A stretch of DNA of 64,000 nt, taken from contig OZ247499.1 of NCBI GenBank assembly GCA_965233625.1, forward strand, positions 2,604,001 through 2,668,000, written 5' to 3'. This DNA comes from G965233625 sp965233625. GTDB taxonomy: Bacteria; Planctomycetota; Planctomycetia; Pirellulales; Pirellulaceae. The notes beneath the pieces were generated by a model. It made no database searches, was not told the DNA's origin, and saw only the letters and a list, made by a program, of their open reading frames with translations. The position numbers and the translations under genes were made by a program. Every line of letters begins with the position of its first letter. Position 1 is the first letter of the stretch. Shown here piece by piece: positions 8,856-18,267 of this stretch.

Positions 8856-9260
8856 ATGTCTGATGCAGCAACTCTCTCCGACGACCTGAAATCCCTCGGC
8901 GATAAAATCGTTGGCCTCTCTCTGAAAGAAGCCGTCGATCTCAGCAACTACCTCAAAGACGAGCACGGCATCGAGCCTGCTGCCGGTGGCGCCGTGATGG
9001 TCGCTGGCGGTGGCGGTGGCGATGCTGGTGGTGAAGCCGCCGCTGAGCAGACCGAGTTCGACGTTGTGCTGACCGGCTTTGGCGACAAGAAGCTGAATGT
9101 TGTGAAGGTCGTCAAAAACCTGATGGGCAACACGCTGATGGAAGCCAAGAAGGTTGTCGAAGGCGTTCCCGCCACGATCAAAGAAGGCGCCGACAAGGAA
9201 GAAGCCGAAAAGATCAAGGGAGAGCTGGAAGAAGCCGGCGCTTCTGTCGAGCTGAAATAG
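8856..9260 (+). CDS. rplL: 50S ribosomal protein L7/L12
   Basis: A 134-residue L7/L12. It has the N-terminal dimerisation helices (SLKEAVDLSNYLKDEHGIEP), a glycine/alanine-rich hinge at about residues 46-62 and the C-terminal factor-binding domain (EFDVVLTGFGDKKLNVVKVV ... EGVPATIKEGADKEEAE). The ATG follows AAAGGA at good spacing. L12 dimers on the stalk recruit and activate EF-Tu, EF-G and IF2. A long non-coding region precedes rpoB. Confidence 0.97.
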   Translation: MSDAATLSDDLKSLGDKIVGLSLKEAVDLSNYLKDEHGIEPAAGGAVMVAGGGGGDAGGEAAAEQTEFDVVLTGFGDKKLNVVKVVKNLMGNTLMEAKKVVEGVPATIKEGADKEEAEKIKGELEEAGASVELK

Positions 9261-9314
9261 CTCTTCACCCCGGTCGTTTTACGACCGCTGCTATCTCTAC
9301 TATGTAGAAAGACC

Positions 9315-9343
9315 GCCTCCCGCTATATTAGACGGCGGGAGGC
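9315..9343 (+). terminator. GC-rich hairpin, candidate attenuator before rpoB
   Basis: GCCTCCCGC at 9315-9323 pairs perfectly with GCGGGAGGC at 9335-9343 across an 11-base loop. No U-tract follows, so complete termination is unlikely; partial attenuation or RNA processing fits better. Confidence 0.4.
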
Positions 9344-9347
9344 CAAA

Positions 9348-9394
9348 GATTGTCAGCATCTCTATCAGTATCTTTGACTTAGATGCTGACAATC
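9348..9394. repeat. perfect 14-bp inverted repeat upstream of rpoB
   Basis: GATTGTCAGCATCT at 9348-9361 is the exact reverse complement of 9381-9394, with a 19-base spacer. In RNA it would form a strong stem, suited to RNase III-type cleavage. In DNA it could be an operator. It begins five bases after the GC-rich hairpin. Confidence 0.65.
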
Positions 9395-9901
9395 GCAGGC
9401 TAGTTGTCGCAAGAACGCGTAGCCCTGAATTGCCTGGTCGCAAGATTATTAAAACACTTGCGTTTTTCGCCGAGAAAATTTCAGCGCCTTCCGGCGTACG
9501 TGGAGAAGGTACGCGCCGACCCTGGCACATTGACCTAAGTGCTTTACTGCCATGCAGTTGCAACGATTGCGACGTCTTTGATGACTTTGCAGGGATGTCT
9601 GGTTCAGGAACGGGTGTTGTTCGGATTTGGCGTCGGCTGGGAGTTGATGGCTTGTTTCACGGAAAAATTCCGCTCACTCAATGCGTTCCAAGTGGCAGAA
9701 GGCGCTTGGGTCGCAATTCAGTGTCGCCAAGAGTTGCAGACTTCGCCGTTTCCCGCCAGCTCAGTTTTTCGTCCCCGCACAACCTCGCCTTGTAATTCCT
9801 GAAGAACGGTGACCGTCCGGCTGCCCGCCTCAGCCACGGTCCAGTTGCGGCATTCTGAAAAGAGCCGCCTTTAGATTTAACACTCAGGGAGTCCTCTTAA
9901 T

Positions 9902-12900
9902 ATGGCTACCTCCATTCATCGCCGTCTTGAACCTACCGAGGTCCGGCACTTTGGCAGCAACCGGGCTGCAGAGCTGGATCTGGACGTCGATCTGACACGC
10001 ATTCAGACGGCAAGCTTCGAGGCCTTCCTGCAAAACGAGGTCGCGGTTGAGAAGCGGAAGGATCAAGGCATCGAAGGGGTGCTGAATGAGATTTTCCCGA
10101 TCCTCAGCTATGACGAATCCGTCAAGCTTTCATACTCCCACTACGAACTGGGCAAGCCGCGCTACACGCCCGAAGAATGCCGTCAGCTGCGGCTGACCTA
10201 CGGCCGCCCGTTCCGCGTGTGGCTGCAACTGGTAAACGATCAGGGCGAAGAAATCAAAGAGGAAGAAGTTTACCTCGGCGATATGCCCGTCATGCTGGGC
10301 GGCGGCGAATTCATCATTAACGGCGCCGAACGCGTTGTGGTCAGCCAGCTGCATCGCAGCCCCGGCGTTGACTTTGTGATGGAACAGGACACCACCAGCG
10401 ACCGCCTGCTGCCTTCGTGCCGCGTGATTCCGGAACGCGGCAGCTGGATCGAACTGAACGTGACCAAAAAGGACAGCGTCACGGTCCGCATCGACCAGAG
10501 TGGTAAATTCCCTGCCGTCATGCTGCTGCGGGCGATGGACCCCAAGTACAGCACCGACGCGGACATCATCAAGACATTCTACAAAGAGTCGAAGGTCAAA
10601 GTCGTTGACGGCCGCAGCGCCGCCAAGCTGGAAAACGCCGTCGCCGTGGACGATATCGTTTACCCGGTTGGGTCCGACCGGGCCGGCGAAATCATCGTCG
10701 ACGCAGGTGTGAAGATCTCGAAGAATCAGGCGGAAACGATCTGCACCTCTGGCGTGAAAGAGGTGGAACTGATCTCGGCGCCAAATTCGCAGCTGCTGTT
10801 CAACTGCCTGGCAGACGACCCCACGTCCAGCCATCAGGACGCACTGCTGCGGATCTACGCCCGCCTTCGTCCCGGTAACCCACCCGCGCTGGAGAAAGCG
10901 CACAAGCTGTTCCAGGAGAAGTTCTACGATGTCAACCGTTACCGTCTGGGGCGTGTTGGCCGTTTCCGCATCAACCGCAAACTGAACCTTGATGTTTCCG
11001 AACAGGAAATGACGCTGCGGCCAGAAGACCTGATCGCATCGCTGAAATACCTGATCGAGATCGAAGCCAAAACTGGCGCCAGCAGCGAAGACGATACGCC
11101 TTACGAGATTGACGATATCGATCACCTCGGCAACCGCCGTCTGCGGACAATTGACGAACTTGCCGCAGACGAACTGCGCAAAGGCTTCCTCAAGCTCCGT
11201 CGCACGGTGCAGGAACGCATGAGCATGAAAGACGTCAGCGACATGTCGCCGCGTCAGCTCATCAATCCCAAGAGCATCTCGGCGGCCATTGAATACTTCT
11301 TCGGCCGTGGCGAACTTTCGCAGGTCGTTGACCAGACTAACCCGCTCTCGCAACTCACGCACGAACGGCGCCTGTCGGCACTGGGCCCTGGTGGTCTGAA
11401 CCGGAAGCGTGCGGGCTTTGAAGTCCGCGACGTGCACATTTCGCATTACGGTCGTATCTGCCCGATTGAAACGCCCGAAGGCACCAACATCGGCCTGATC
11501 TCCAGCTTGGCGATGTACGCCAGCGTGGACGAATACGGCTTCCTGATTACGCCGTACCGCCAGGTGAAGAAGGGCAAGCTGACCAACGAAATCGTCTGGC
11601 TGCGTGCTGACGAAGAGAGCGAAGCCTACGTGGCGCCTGCCGACACCATGGTTGAGAAGGGTGTCATTCAGGGTCACAAGCAGATGGGCGGCAACATTAT
11701 TGCCCGCTATAAGTCGGACTTCGAACTGGTTCAGCCCGAGTCCGTCGAGTACATCGACGTGGCGCCGAGTCAGATGGTGGGCGTTTCCGCCGGTCTGATC
11801 CCGTTCCTGGAGCACGACGATGCAAACCGCGCACTGATGGGCTCCAACATGCAGCGGCAGGCGGTGCCACTGCTGATCGCCGAACCGCCCATTGTCGGCA
11901 CCGGCATGGAAACCGATGTGGCCCGCAACTCAAGCATGGTGATCCGCGCCAAGCGTGCAGGCAAAGTCAGCTACGTGGACTCGACCCGCATTGAACTGGC
12001 GGGCGATGTCTATCACCTGAAGAAATACACGGGCCTGAATGAACGCACCTGCCTGAACCAGAAGCCGATCGTGGTGCCAGGTCAGAAGGTGGAAAAGGGC
12101 GAAGTGCTGGCCGATGGCGCCGCCACGCTGAACGGGCAACTTGCTCTGGGCCGCAACGTGCTGGTGGGCTTTATGTCGTTCGATGGCTTCAACTTTGAAG
12201 ACGCGATCATCATCAGCCAGGAACTCGTGCAGGCGGACACGTACACTTCGATTCATATCGAAGAGTTCGATGTCGAAATCCGCGAAACCAAGCTGGGCCG
12301 CGAAGAATTCACGCGAGACATTCCGAATGTCAGCGAGAAGGCGCTGCGGAACCTGGACGATACGGGCATCGTGCAGATCGGCACCTATGTGCGGCCTGGC
12401 GATATTCTGGTTGGTAAAGTTTCGCCGAAGAGCAAAACCGAACTGACGCCGGAAGAGAAACTGCTGCACGCCATTTTCGGTCGTGCAGGTGAAGACGTGA
12501 AGAACGATTCGCTGGAAGTGCCATCAGGCATTGAAGGCATCGTGATCGAAACGCAGAAGTTCTCCCGCCGGATGAGCCTCAGCGATGAAGAACGCAAGGT
12601 CTTCGAGAAAGATCTGAAAACCGTCGAAGCCGAAGGCAACCACGAAGTGGCAACCGCCTTCACCGCGATGGTTGAAGAGATGGAAGCTGTGCTGAAGACC
12701 ACGCTGACTGACAATGAAGGCACGCCACTGGTCCGCGACCAGAACGACGCCCACATTGCGGAAGCCGCCCAGCAGTTCCGCATTAACCAGTTCCTCAGCC
12801 GGCTGGATCAGCCGAACAAGAACACGGAACTGCGTGGCATCTTCAAGAGCCACGCCAGCACCATCGAAACCGCCATCGATGACCGCGACCGCAAGCTCAA

Positions 12901-13672
12901 CAGCATGAAACGCGGTGACGAGCTTCGCAGCGGCGTGCTGCAGATGGTCAAGGTCTACATCGCCACCAAGCGGACGATCTCCGTGGGCGATAAGATGGCC
13001 GGCCGCCATGGTAACAAAGGTGTGATCGCCAAGATCCTGCCGGTCGAAGATATGCCGTTCCTGGATGATGGCACGCCGTTGCAGATTCTGCTGAATCCGC
13101 TTGGTGTTCCGAGCCGTATGAACGTGGGTCAGATTCTGGAAACGCACCTGGGCTGGGCTGGCGCCCACCTTGGCTTCCAGGCGATCACGCCCGTGTTCGA
13201 TGGCGCTTCGGAAGAAGATATCAACGACTGCCTGGAAGAAGCGGGGCTGCCACGCCACGGTAAGGCACGGCTGAACGACGGCCGCACCGGCGAGCCGATG
13301 ACCCAGGAAACCACCGTTGGTTACATCTACATGCTGAAGCTGCATCACCTGGTCGACGACAAGGTGCATGCCCGCAGCACTGGACCTTACTCGCTCATTA
13401 CGCAGCAGCCTCTGGGCGGTAAGGCCCGCTTCGGCGGTCAGCGTTTCGGAGAGATGGAAGTGTGGGCCCTGGAAGCTTACGGCGCCGCCTACATCTTGCA
13501 GGAACTGCTGACGGTCAAGAGTGACGATGTTGAAGGCCGCACCAAGATCTACGAATCGATGGTCAAAGGCGAGAACACGCTAGAAGCCGGCACACCTGCC
13601 AGCTTCGACGTGCTGACCAACGAAATCCGCGGTCTGGCCCTGAACATGCAGCTTGAGAAACGCCGCGTGTAG
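9902..13672 (+). CDS. rpoB: DNA-directed RNA polymerase subunit beta
   Basis: A 1256-residue beta subunit, complete. It has ERVVVSQLHRSPGVDF in the N-terminal lobes, the fork loop/rifampicin region (LSQVVDQTNPLSQLTHERRL, DNA about 11310-11400), GRICPIETPEGTNIGLI, the active-site region GDKMAGRHGNKGVIAKILP and the C-terminal clamp (GGKARFGGQRFGEMEVWALE). Asp, His and Ser at E. coli positions 516, 526 and 531 are all the sensitive-type residues, so no rifampicin resistance is predicted. GGGAG precedes the ATG. rpoC follows after 159 bases. Confidence 0.98.
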   Translation: MATSIHRRLEPTEVRHFGSNRAAELDLDVDLTRIQTASFEAFLQNEVAVEKRKDQGIEGVLNEIFPILSYDESVKLSYSHYELGKPRYTPEECRQLRLTYGRPFRVWLQLVNDQGEEIKEEEVYLGDMPVMLGGGEFIINGAERVVVSQLHRSPGVDFVMEQDTTSDRLLPSCRVIPERGSWIELNVTKKDSVTVRIDQSGKFPAVMLLRAMDPKYSTDADIIKTFYKESKVKVVDGRSAAKLENAVAVDDIVYPVGSDRAGEIIVDAGVKISKNQAETICTSGVKEVELISAPNSQLLFNCLADDPTSSHQDALLRIYARLRPGNPPALEKAHKLFQEKFYDVNRYRLGRVGRFRINRKLNLDVSEQEMTLRPEDLIASLKYLIEIEAKTGASSEDDTPYEIDDIDHLGNRRLRTIDELAADELRKGFLKLRRTVQERMSMKDVSDMSPRQLINPKSISAAIEYFFGRGELSQVVDQTNPLSQLTHERRLSALGPGGLNRKRAGFEVRDVHISHYGRICPIETPEGTNIGLISSLAMYASVDEYGFLITPYRQVKKGKLTNEIVWLRADEESEAYVAPADTMVEKGVIQGHKQMGGNIIARYKSDFELVQPESVEYIDVAPSQMVGVSAGLIPFLEHDDANRALMGSNMQRQAVPLLIAEPPIVGTGMETDVARNSSMVIRAKRAGKVSYVDSTRIELAGDVYHLKKYTGLNERTCLNQKPIVVPGQKVEKGEVLADGAATLNGQLALGRNVLVGFMSFDGFNFEDAIIISQELVQADTYTSIHIEEFDVEIRETKLGREEFTRDIPNVSEKALRNLDDTGIVQIGTYVRPGDILVGKVSPKSKTELTPEEKLLHAIFGRAGEDVKNDSLEVPSGIEGIVIETQKFSRRMSLSDEERKVFEKDLKTVEAEGNHEVATAFTAMVEEMEAVLKTTLTDNEGTPLVRDQNDAHIAEAAQQFRINQFLSRLDQPNKNTELRGIFKSHASTIETAIDDRDRKLNSMKRGDELRSGVLQMVKVYIATKRTISVGDKMAGRHGNKGVIAKILPVEDMPFLDDGTPLQILLNPLGVPSRMNVGQILETHLGWAGAHLGFQAITPVFDGASEEDINDCLEEAGLPRHGKARLNDGRTGEPMTQETTVGYIYMLKLHHLVDDKVHARSTGPYSLITQQPLGGKARFGGQRFGEMEVWALEAYGAAYILQELLTVKSDDVEGRTKIYESMVKGENTLEAGTPASFDVLTNEIRGLALNMQLEKRRV

Positions 13673-13831
13673 CGTCAATCCTCGTGATTGACGGACGTCT
13701 GACGTTCAACACGGCAGTAACAAAAACCTTCTCCCTGCGGGGAGGAGGTCCTAAGCGAAGAAAGCAATGCGGCAGCTTACGCCGCTTCAACATATAGATT
13801 TGCGCCCGGCGAACCCTCAGGAGATGCGCAC

Positions 13832-16800
13832 ATGTCACTCAACGAAACATCTTACGACCGCATTAACGATTACGCCTCCGTCAAGATTTCTCTTGCACGG
13901 CCGCACGATATCCGTAGCTGGTCCTTTGGCGAAGTCAAAAAGCCAGAGACGATCAACTACCGCACCTACCGGCCTGAGAAAGACGGCCTGTTCTGCGAGC
14001 GTATCTTCGGCCCTGAGAAAGACTGGGAATGCGCCTGCGGCAAATACCGCGGCATGAAATACAAGGGCATGATCTGCGACCGTTGTGGCGTGAAGGTCAC
14101 CCACTCACGGGTCCGCCGTAAGCGTATGGGCCACATCGAACTGGCCGCTCCTGTCGTGCACATCTGGTTCTTCAAGGCGATGCCAAGCCGCCTGGGTAAC
14201 CTGCTGGATATGCGTACGACGCATCTGGAAAAGGTGATCTACTTCCAGGATTACGTCGTTGTCGATCCCGGCTCTACCGAACTAGAGCCACAACAACTGC
14301 TGACCGAAGAAGATTACCGCGCCGCCCGCGAAACGTACGGCGACGGCAGCTTCGAAGCAGACATGGGCGCCGAAGCAATCCGCAAGCTGCTGGCTTCGCT
14401 GGACCTGGTCGCCTTGTCCGTGAAGCTCCGCCAGGAACTGGTCGAAACCCGTTCGAAACAGCGTGCCAAGGAACTGACCAACCGCCTGAAGATTGTCGAA
14501 TCGATCCGCGATTCAGACAACAAACCGGAATGGATGGTGCTGGACGTCATTCCGGTCATCCCGCCAGACCTTCGCCCGCTGGTGCTGCTGGATTCGGGCA
14601 ACTTCGCCACGTCCGACCTGAACGATCTGTACCGCCGCATTATCAACCGCAACAACCGTCTGCGGAAGCTGGTGGACCTCAACGCACCGGAAGTGATCAT
14701 CCGCAACGAGAAGCGGATGCTTCAGCAGTCGGTCGACGCGCTCTTCGACAACAACCGCTGCAAACGCCCTGTGCTGGGCAGCAGCAACCGTCCGCTGAAA
14801 TCGCTGACGGACATGATCAAAGGTAAGCAGGGCCGCTTCCGCGAAAACCTGCTGGGTAAGCGTGTAGACTACTCGGCCCGTTCGGTCATTGTGGTGGGTC
14901 CGCGTCTGAAGCTGCACCAGTGCGGTCTGCCTAAGAAGATCGCCCTGGAACTGTATCAGCCATTCATCATCCGCAAGCTGAAAGAGCTGGGCCACGCCGA
15001 TACGATCAAGAGCGCCAAGAAGATGCTTGAGCGCAAAGACGAGGAAGTCTGGGACATTCTGGAATCGGTGATTCAGAACCACCCGGTTCTGCTCAACCGC
15101 GCTCCGACGCTGCACCGCATGGGTATTCAAGCCTTCGAGCCGATCCTGGTGGAAGGTAACGCCATTCATCTGCACCCGCTGGTCTGTAAAGGCTTTAACG
15201 CAGACTTCGACGGCGACCAGATGGCGGTTCACCTGCCGCTTTCGATTGAAGCTCAGGTCGAAGCTCACACGCTGATGCTTTCGACCAACAACATTTTCGC
15301 CCCGTCCAACGGCAAGCCCATTATGAGCCCGTCGCAGGACACGGTGATGGGTTGTTACTACATCACGCTGACGCTGCCTGGGCGCAAGGGTGAAGGCATG
15401 ACCTTCGCCTCCGCTGCCGAGGCGGAACTGGCTTATTCGCAAGGCAAGCTGGATCTGCAAGCCGTCATCAAGCTGCGTCTTCCAGCCGACCGACGCTTGC
15501 ACGTGGAAGAAGGCACGCCGCGACCACTGGGCGAAATTATCGAAACGTCCTATGGCCGCATCATGTTCAACTCGATCCTGCCAGCCGGCATGGATTACTA
15601 CAACAGCCCGCTACGCAGCGGCGACCTGTCCCGCGTGATTTCGGACTGCTATCAGCGTCTGGGTCGTCGTGCGACGATCGGACTGCTGGACGATATGAAC
15701 CAGCTGGGCTATCGCGAAAGCACACGCAGCGGCCTGTCGTTCGCCACGGACGATCTGGTCACACCAGACGTGAAGCCGAAGATTATCGGCGACGCTGAGA
15801 AGCAGGTTCTGAAATATAAGAAGCTGTACGACCGCGGTGTGGTGACGGAAAAAGAACGTTACGGTCAGGTGCTTGATATCTGGACCACCGCCCGTGAAGA
15901 TATTTCCGTCGCGATGATGGAAGTCATGAAGAACGATGACCGCGGCGGCCACGGCTATGTGAACCCCGTGTATCTCATGGCCCACTCCGGCGCCCGCGGC
16001 GGTATCGAACAGATCCGCCAGCTATCTGGTATGCGTGGTCTGATGGCCAAGCCGACCGGCGAAATTATCGAAACGCCCATTAAGGCTAACTTCCGCGAAG
16101 GCCTGACGGTGCTCGAATACTTCAGTTCGACGCACGGCGCCCGCAAAGGTCTGGCCGATACCGCGTTGAAGACGGCCGACTCGGGTTATCTGACGCGTAA
16201 GCTGGCTGACGTCGCCCAGAACGTGGTCATCACGATGGACGACTGCGGTACGACACAGGGCATCACCAAGGGTATTCTCTACCGCGACACCAAAGTGGAA
16301 GTCCGCCTGCTGGATGCGGTCAATGGCCGCGTTAGCCGGCAGAGCATCGTCGATCCGGTGACCGACCAGGTGATCGTGGCTGAGAACGAAATGATCACGC
16401 CCGAGATCGCCCGCAAGATTGAAGAACTGGGCCTCGAGAAGATTCAGGTCCGCAGCCCGATGACCTGCGACGCCGATCTTGGTATCTGCCGCCGCTGCTA
16501 CGGCATGGACATGTCGACCGGCAGCCTGGTGGAAGAAGGTATGGCCGTCGGCATCATCGCCGCCCAGAGTATCGGCGAACCGGGAACGCAGCTTACCATG
16601 CGTACGTTCCACATCGGCGGCGCCGTCAACCGCGACCGGCAGGAAGATAAGAAGGCCTGTCAGCGCGACGGTGTCGTGAAGTTCGCCCGCCTGCGGGTGG
16701 TGAAGAACGACGAAGGCAAGAGCGTGGTTCTCAACCGTAACGGTGAGATCGCCATTCTCGACCATCGTGGCCGCGAACTCGAAACGCACGAAGTGCCCGT

Positions 16801-18181
16801 CGGCGCCATCCTGAAGGTCGAAGAGAACCAGGAAGTCAAAGCCAAAGACGTCATCTGCGAATGGGAGCCACAGAGTATCCCAATTCTGACCGAAGTCAGC
16901 GGCACCATCCGCTACGAAGATGTCGTCGAAGGCGAAACGATGACCGCCGAGCGTGAAGCCAGCGGCACGATCCGCCGGATGATCATCGATCACAAAGGCG
17001 ATCTGCATCCGCAGATTGTGATCGAAGACATCGAAGGTAAAACCTCGCACGTTTACTTCCTTCCGGAACGTGCTTACATCGCTGTGGAAGAAGGTCAGCA
17101 GGTTTCCGCCGGTACGGTGCTAGCGAAGACGCCGCGTGAATCTTCCGGCATTAGCGATATCACCGGTGGTCTGCCGCGTGTGACGGAAATCTTCGAAGCA
17201 CGCAAGCCGAAAGACCCCGCTGTCATCGCCGAGATTGACGGTAAGGTCGAAATCCTGGCTGAAAAACGCCGCGGCAAACGCACGCTGGTTGTCCGCAGCG
17301 AAAGCGGCATCGAACGCGAGCACCTGGTGCCGCACGGTAAACGCATTATGGTGCACAGCGGCGACACGGTGCGTGCCGGTTACCCGCTGGTCGATGGCCC
17401 GCTGGTTCCGCACGACATTCTCCGCGTCTCTGGTGAAGAAGCGGTGCAGCAGTACCTGCTTCACGAAATTCAGCAGGTGTACCGTAGTCAGCGCGTGGAA
17501 ATCAATGATAAGCACGTCGAGATCATCGTGGCCCGCATGCTGCGGAAAGTGAAGATCGAATCGGCCGGCGACACCAGCCTGCTGCCCGGTCTGGTCGTCG
17601 ATAAGTTCGAGTTCCGCCAGGTGAATCAGGCTCTGGCCAAGTGCCTGAAGATCAAGGACAAGGGCGACACCGAGTACGAAGTCGGCAACATCGTACCTCG
17701 CGAGACACTCGAAGAGATCAACTCGCAGGTCGAAGCTCTGGGCGGAACACCCGCCAAGGGGGAACGGCCGAAGTACGCCACGGCCAGCACACAGCTGCTG
17801 GGTATCACCAAGGCTGCCGTGCAAAGCTCCAGCTTTATCTCGGCGGCCAGCTTCCAGGAAACGACCAAGGTGCTGACCGAAGCCGCCCTGGGTGGCCGCA
17901 CCGATGAACTGGTCGGCCTGAAAGAGAACGTGATCCTCGGCCACCTGATCCCTGCCGGTACTGGTTTCCGCAGCTTCCAGGAGTCGGAAGTTCACTACCG
18001 TCCGGAAGCGATGCAGGCCCTGGCCGAAGAGAAAGAACGCGCTCTGGTATCCAGCTTCCCGCTGCTTGAAACCGCAGGGGATGGCGAAGATGCCGAAGCC
18101 GCCCAGCAGAAAGACGCCGCTTCGCAGGAAGCCCTCGGCAAGATGTTCCCCGACTCTGGCTCCACACCGCCACAGTCCTAA
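13832..18181 (+). CDS. rpoC: DNA-directed RNA polymerase subunit beta'
   Basis: A 1449-residue beta' subunit. The N-terminal zinc site is CACGKYRG...ICDRCG. The catalytic magnesium loop is NADFDGDQMAVH (DNA near 15200). The second zinc site uses the cysteine of MDDCGTTQG together with CDADLGICRRC. The trigger-loop/bridge region (HSGARGGIEQIRQLSGMRGL) and C-terminal segment (GTGFRSFQESEVHYRPE) are present. The last about 60 residues are an acidic, Ala/Gln-rich tail. It ends the cluster at a strong terminator. Confidence 0.98.
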   Translation: MSLNETSYDRINDYASVKISLARPHDIRSWSFGEVKKPETINYRTYRPEKDGLFCERIFGPEKDWECACGKYRGMKYKGMICDRCGVKVTHSRVRRKRMGHIELAAPVVHIWFFKAMPSRLGNLLDMRTTHLEKVIYFQDYVVVDPGSTELEPQQLLTEEDYRAARETYGDGSFEADMGAEAIRKLLASLDLVALSVKLRQELVETRSKQRAKELTNRLKIVESIRDSDNKPEWMVLDVIPVIPPDLRPLVLLDSGNFATSDLNDLYRRIINRNNRLRKLVDLNAPEVIIRNEKRMLQQSVDALFDNNRCKRPVLGSSNRPLKSLTDMIKGKQGRFRENLLGKRVDYSARSVIVVGPRLKLHQCGLPKKIALELYQPFIIRKLKELGHADTIKSAKKMLERKDEEVWDILESVIQNHPVLLNRAPTLHRMGIQAFEPILVEGNAIHLHPLVCKGFNADFDGDQMAVHLPLSIEAQVEAHTLMLSTNNIFAPSNGKPIMSPSQDTVMGCYYITLTLPGRKGEGMTFASAAEAELAYSQGKLDLQAVIKLRLPADRRLHVEEGTPRPLGEIIETSYGRIMFNSILPAGMDYYNSPLRSGDLSRVISDCYQRLGRRATIGLLDDMNQLGYRESTRSGLSFATDDLVTPDVKPKIIGDAEKQVLKYKKLYDRGVVTEKERYGQVLDIWTTAREDISVAMMEVMKNDDRGGHGYVNPVYLMAHSGARGGIEQIRQLSGMRGLMAKPTGEIIETPIKANFREGLTVLEYFSSTHGARKGLADTALKTADSGYLTRKLADVAQNVVITMDDCGTTQGITKGILYRDTKVEVRLLDAVNGRVSRQSIVDPVTDQVIVAENEMITPEIARKIEELGLEKIQVRSPMTCDADLGICRRCYGMDMSTGSLVEEGMAVGIIAAQSIGEPGTQLTMRTFHIGGAVNRDRQEDKKACQRDGVVKFARLRVVKNDEGKSVVLNRNGEIAILDHRGRELETHEVPVGAILKVEENQEVKAKDVICEWEPQSIPILTEVSGTIRYEDVVEGETMTAEREASGTIRRMIIDHKGDLHPQIVIEDIEGKTSHVYFLPERAYIAVEEGQQVSAGTVLAKTPRESSGISDITGGLPRVTEIFEARKPKDPAVIAEIDGKVEILAEKRRGKRTLVVRSESGIEREHLVPHGKRIMVHSGDTVRAGYPLVDGPLVPHDILRVSGEEAVQQYLLHEIQQVYRSQRVEINDKHVEIIVARMLRKVKIESAGDTSLLPGLVVDKFEFRQVNQALAKCLKIKDKGDTEYEVGNIVPRETLEEINSQVEALGGTPAKGERPKYATASTQLLGITKAAVQSSSFISAASFQETTKVLTEAALGGRTDELVGLKENVILGHLIPAGTGFRSFQESEVHYRPEAMQALAEEKERALVSSFPLLETAGDGEDAEAAQQKDAASQEALGKMFPDSGSTPPQS

Positions 18182-18220
18182 GCGGACCGCCGGACCGGCC
18201 GTTACGATAAGAAGCACGCA

Positions 18221-18263
18221 CAGCCTTTCCTGGTTAACACTGCCAGGAAAGGCTGTTTTTTTT
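18221..18263 (+). terminator. rho-independent terminator after rpoC
   Basis: CAGCCTTTCCTGG at 18221-18233 pairs perfectly with 18243-18255 (13 pairs, 9-base loop), followed at once by eight Ts at 18256-18263. It ends the rpo operon 40 bases past rpoC and just before the stop of the convergent gene. Confidence 0.95.
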
Positions 18264-18267
18264 GTGA

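Larger units (their letters stand above)
9261..9901 (+). promoter_or_regulatory. 641-base rplL-rpoB leader region with hairpins
   Basis: No credible gene lies here; short open frames on both strands resemble no protein and show no codon pattern. Directly after rplL are a small hairpin (7-base-pair arms 9271-9277 and 9281-9287), a GC-rich stem (9315-9343) and a perfect 14-base-pair stem (9348-9394). None has a T-run. In E. coli the shorter rplL-rpoB spacer holds an attenuator and an RNase III site; by analogy this region may adjust rpoBC relative to ribosomal protein output. It may also hold an rpoB promoter, but no clear -35/-10 pair was seen. Confidence 0.6.

Noticed and set aside
9430..9795. 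121-codon plus-strand frame in the rplL-rpoB spacer
   Set aside because: No ribosome-binding site, no recognisable sequence, and an irregular codon pattern unlike the neighbours.
10130..11815. 561-codon open frame on the minus strand inside rpoB
   Set aside because: Antisense shadow of a certain gene; its residues are His/Val/Phe-rich and match no protein, as expected from reverse reading of GC-rich codons.
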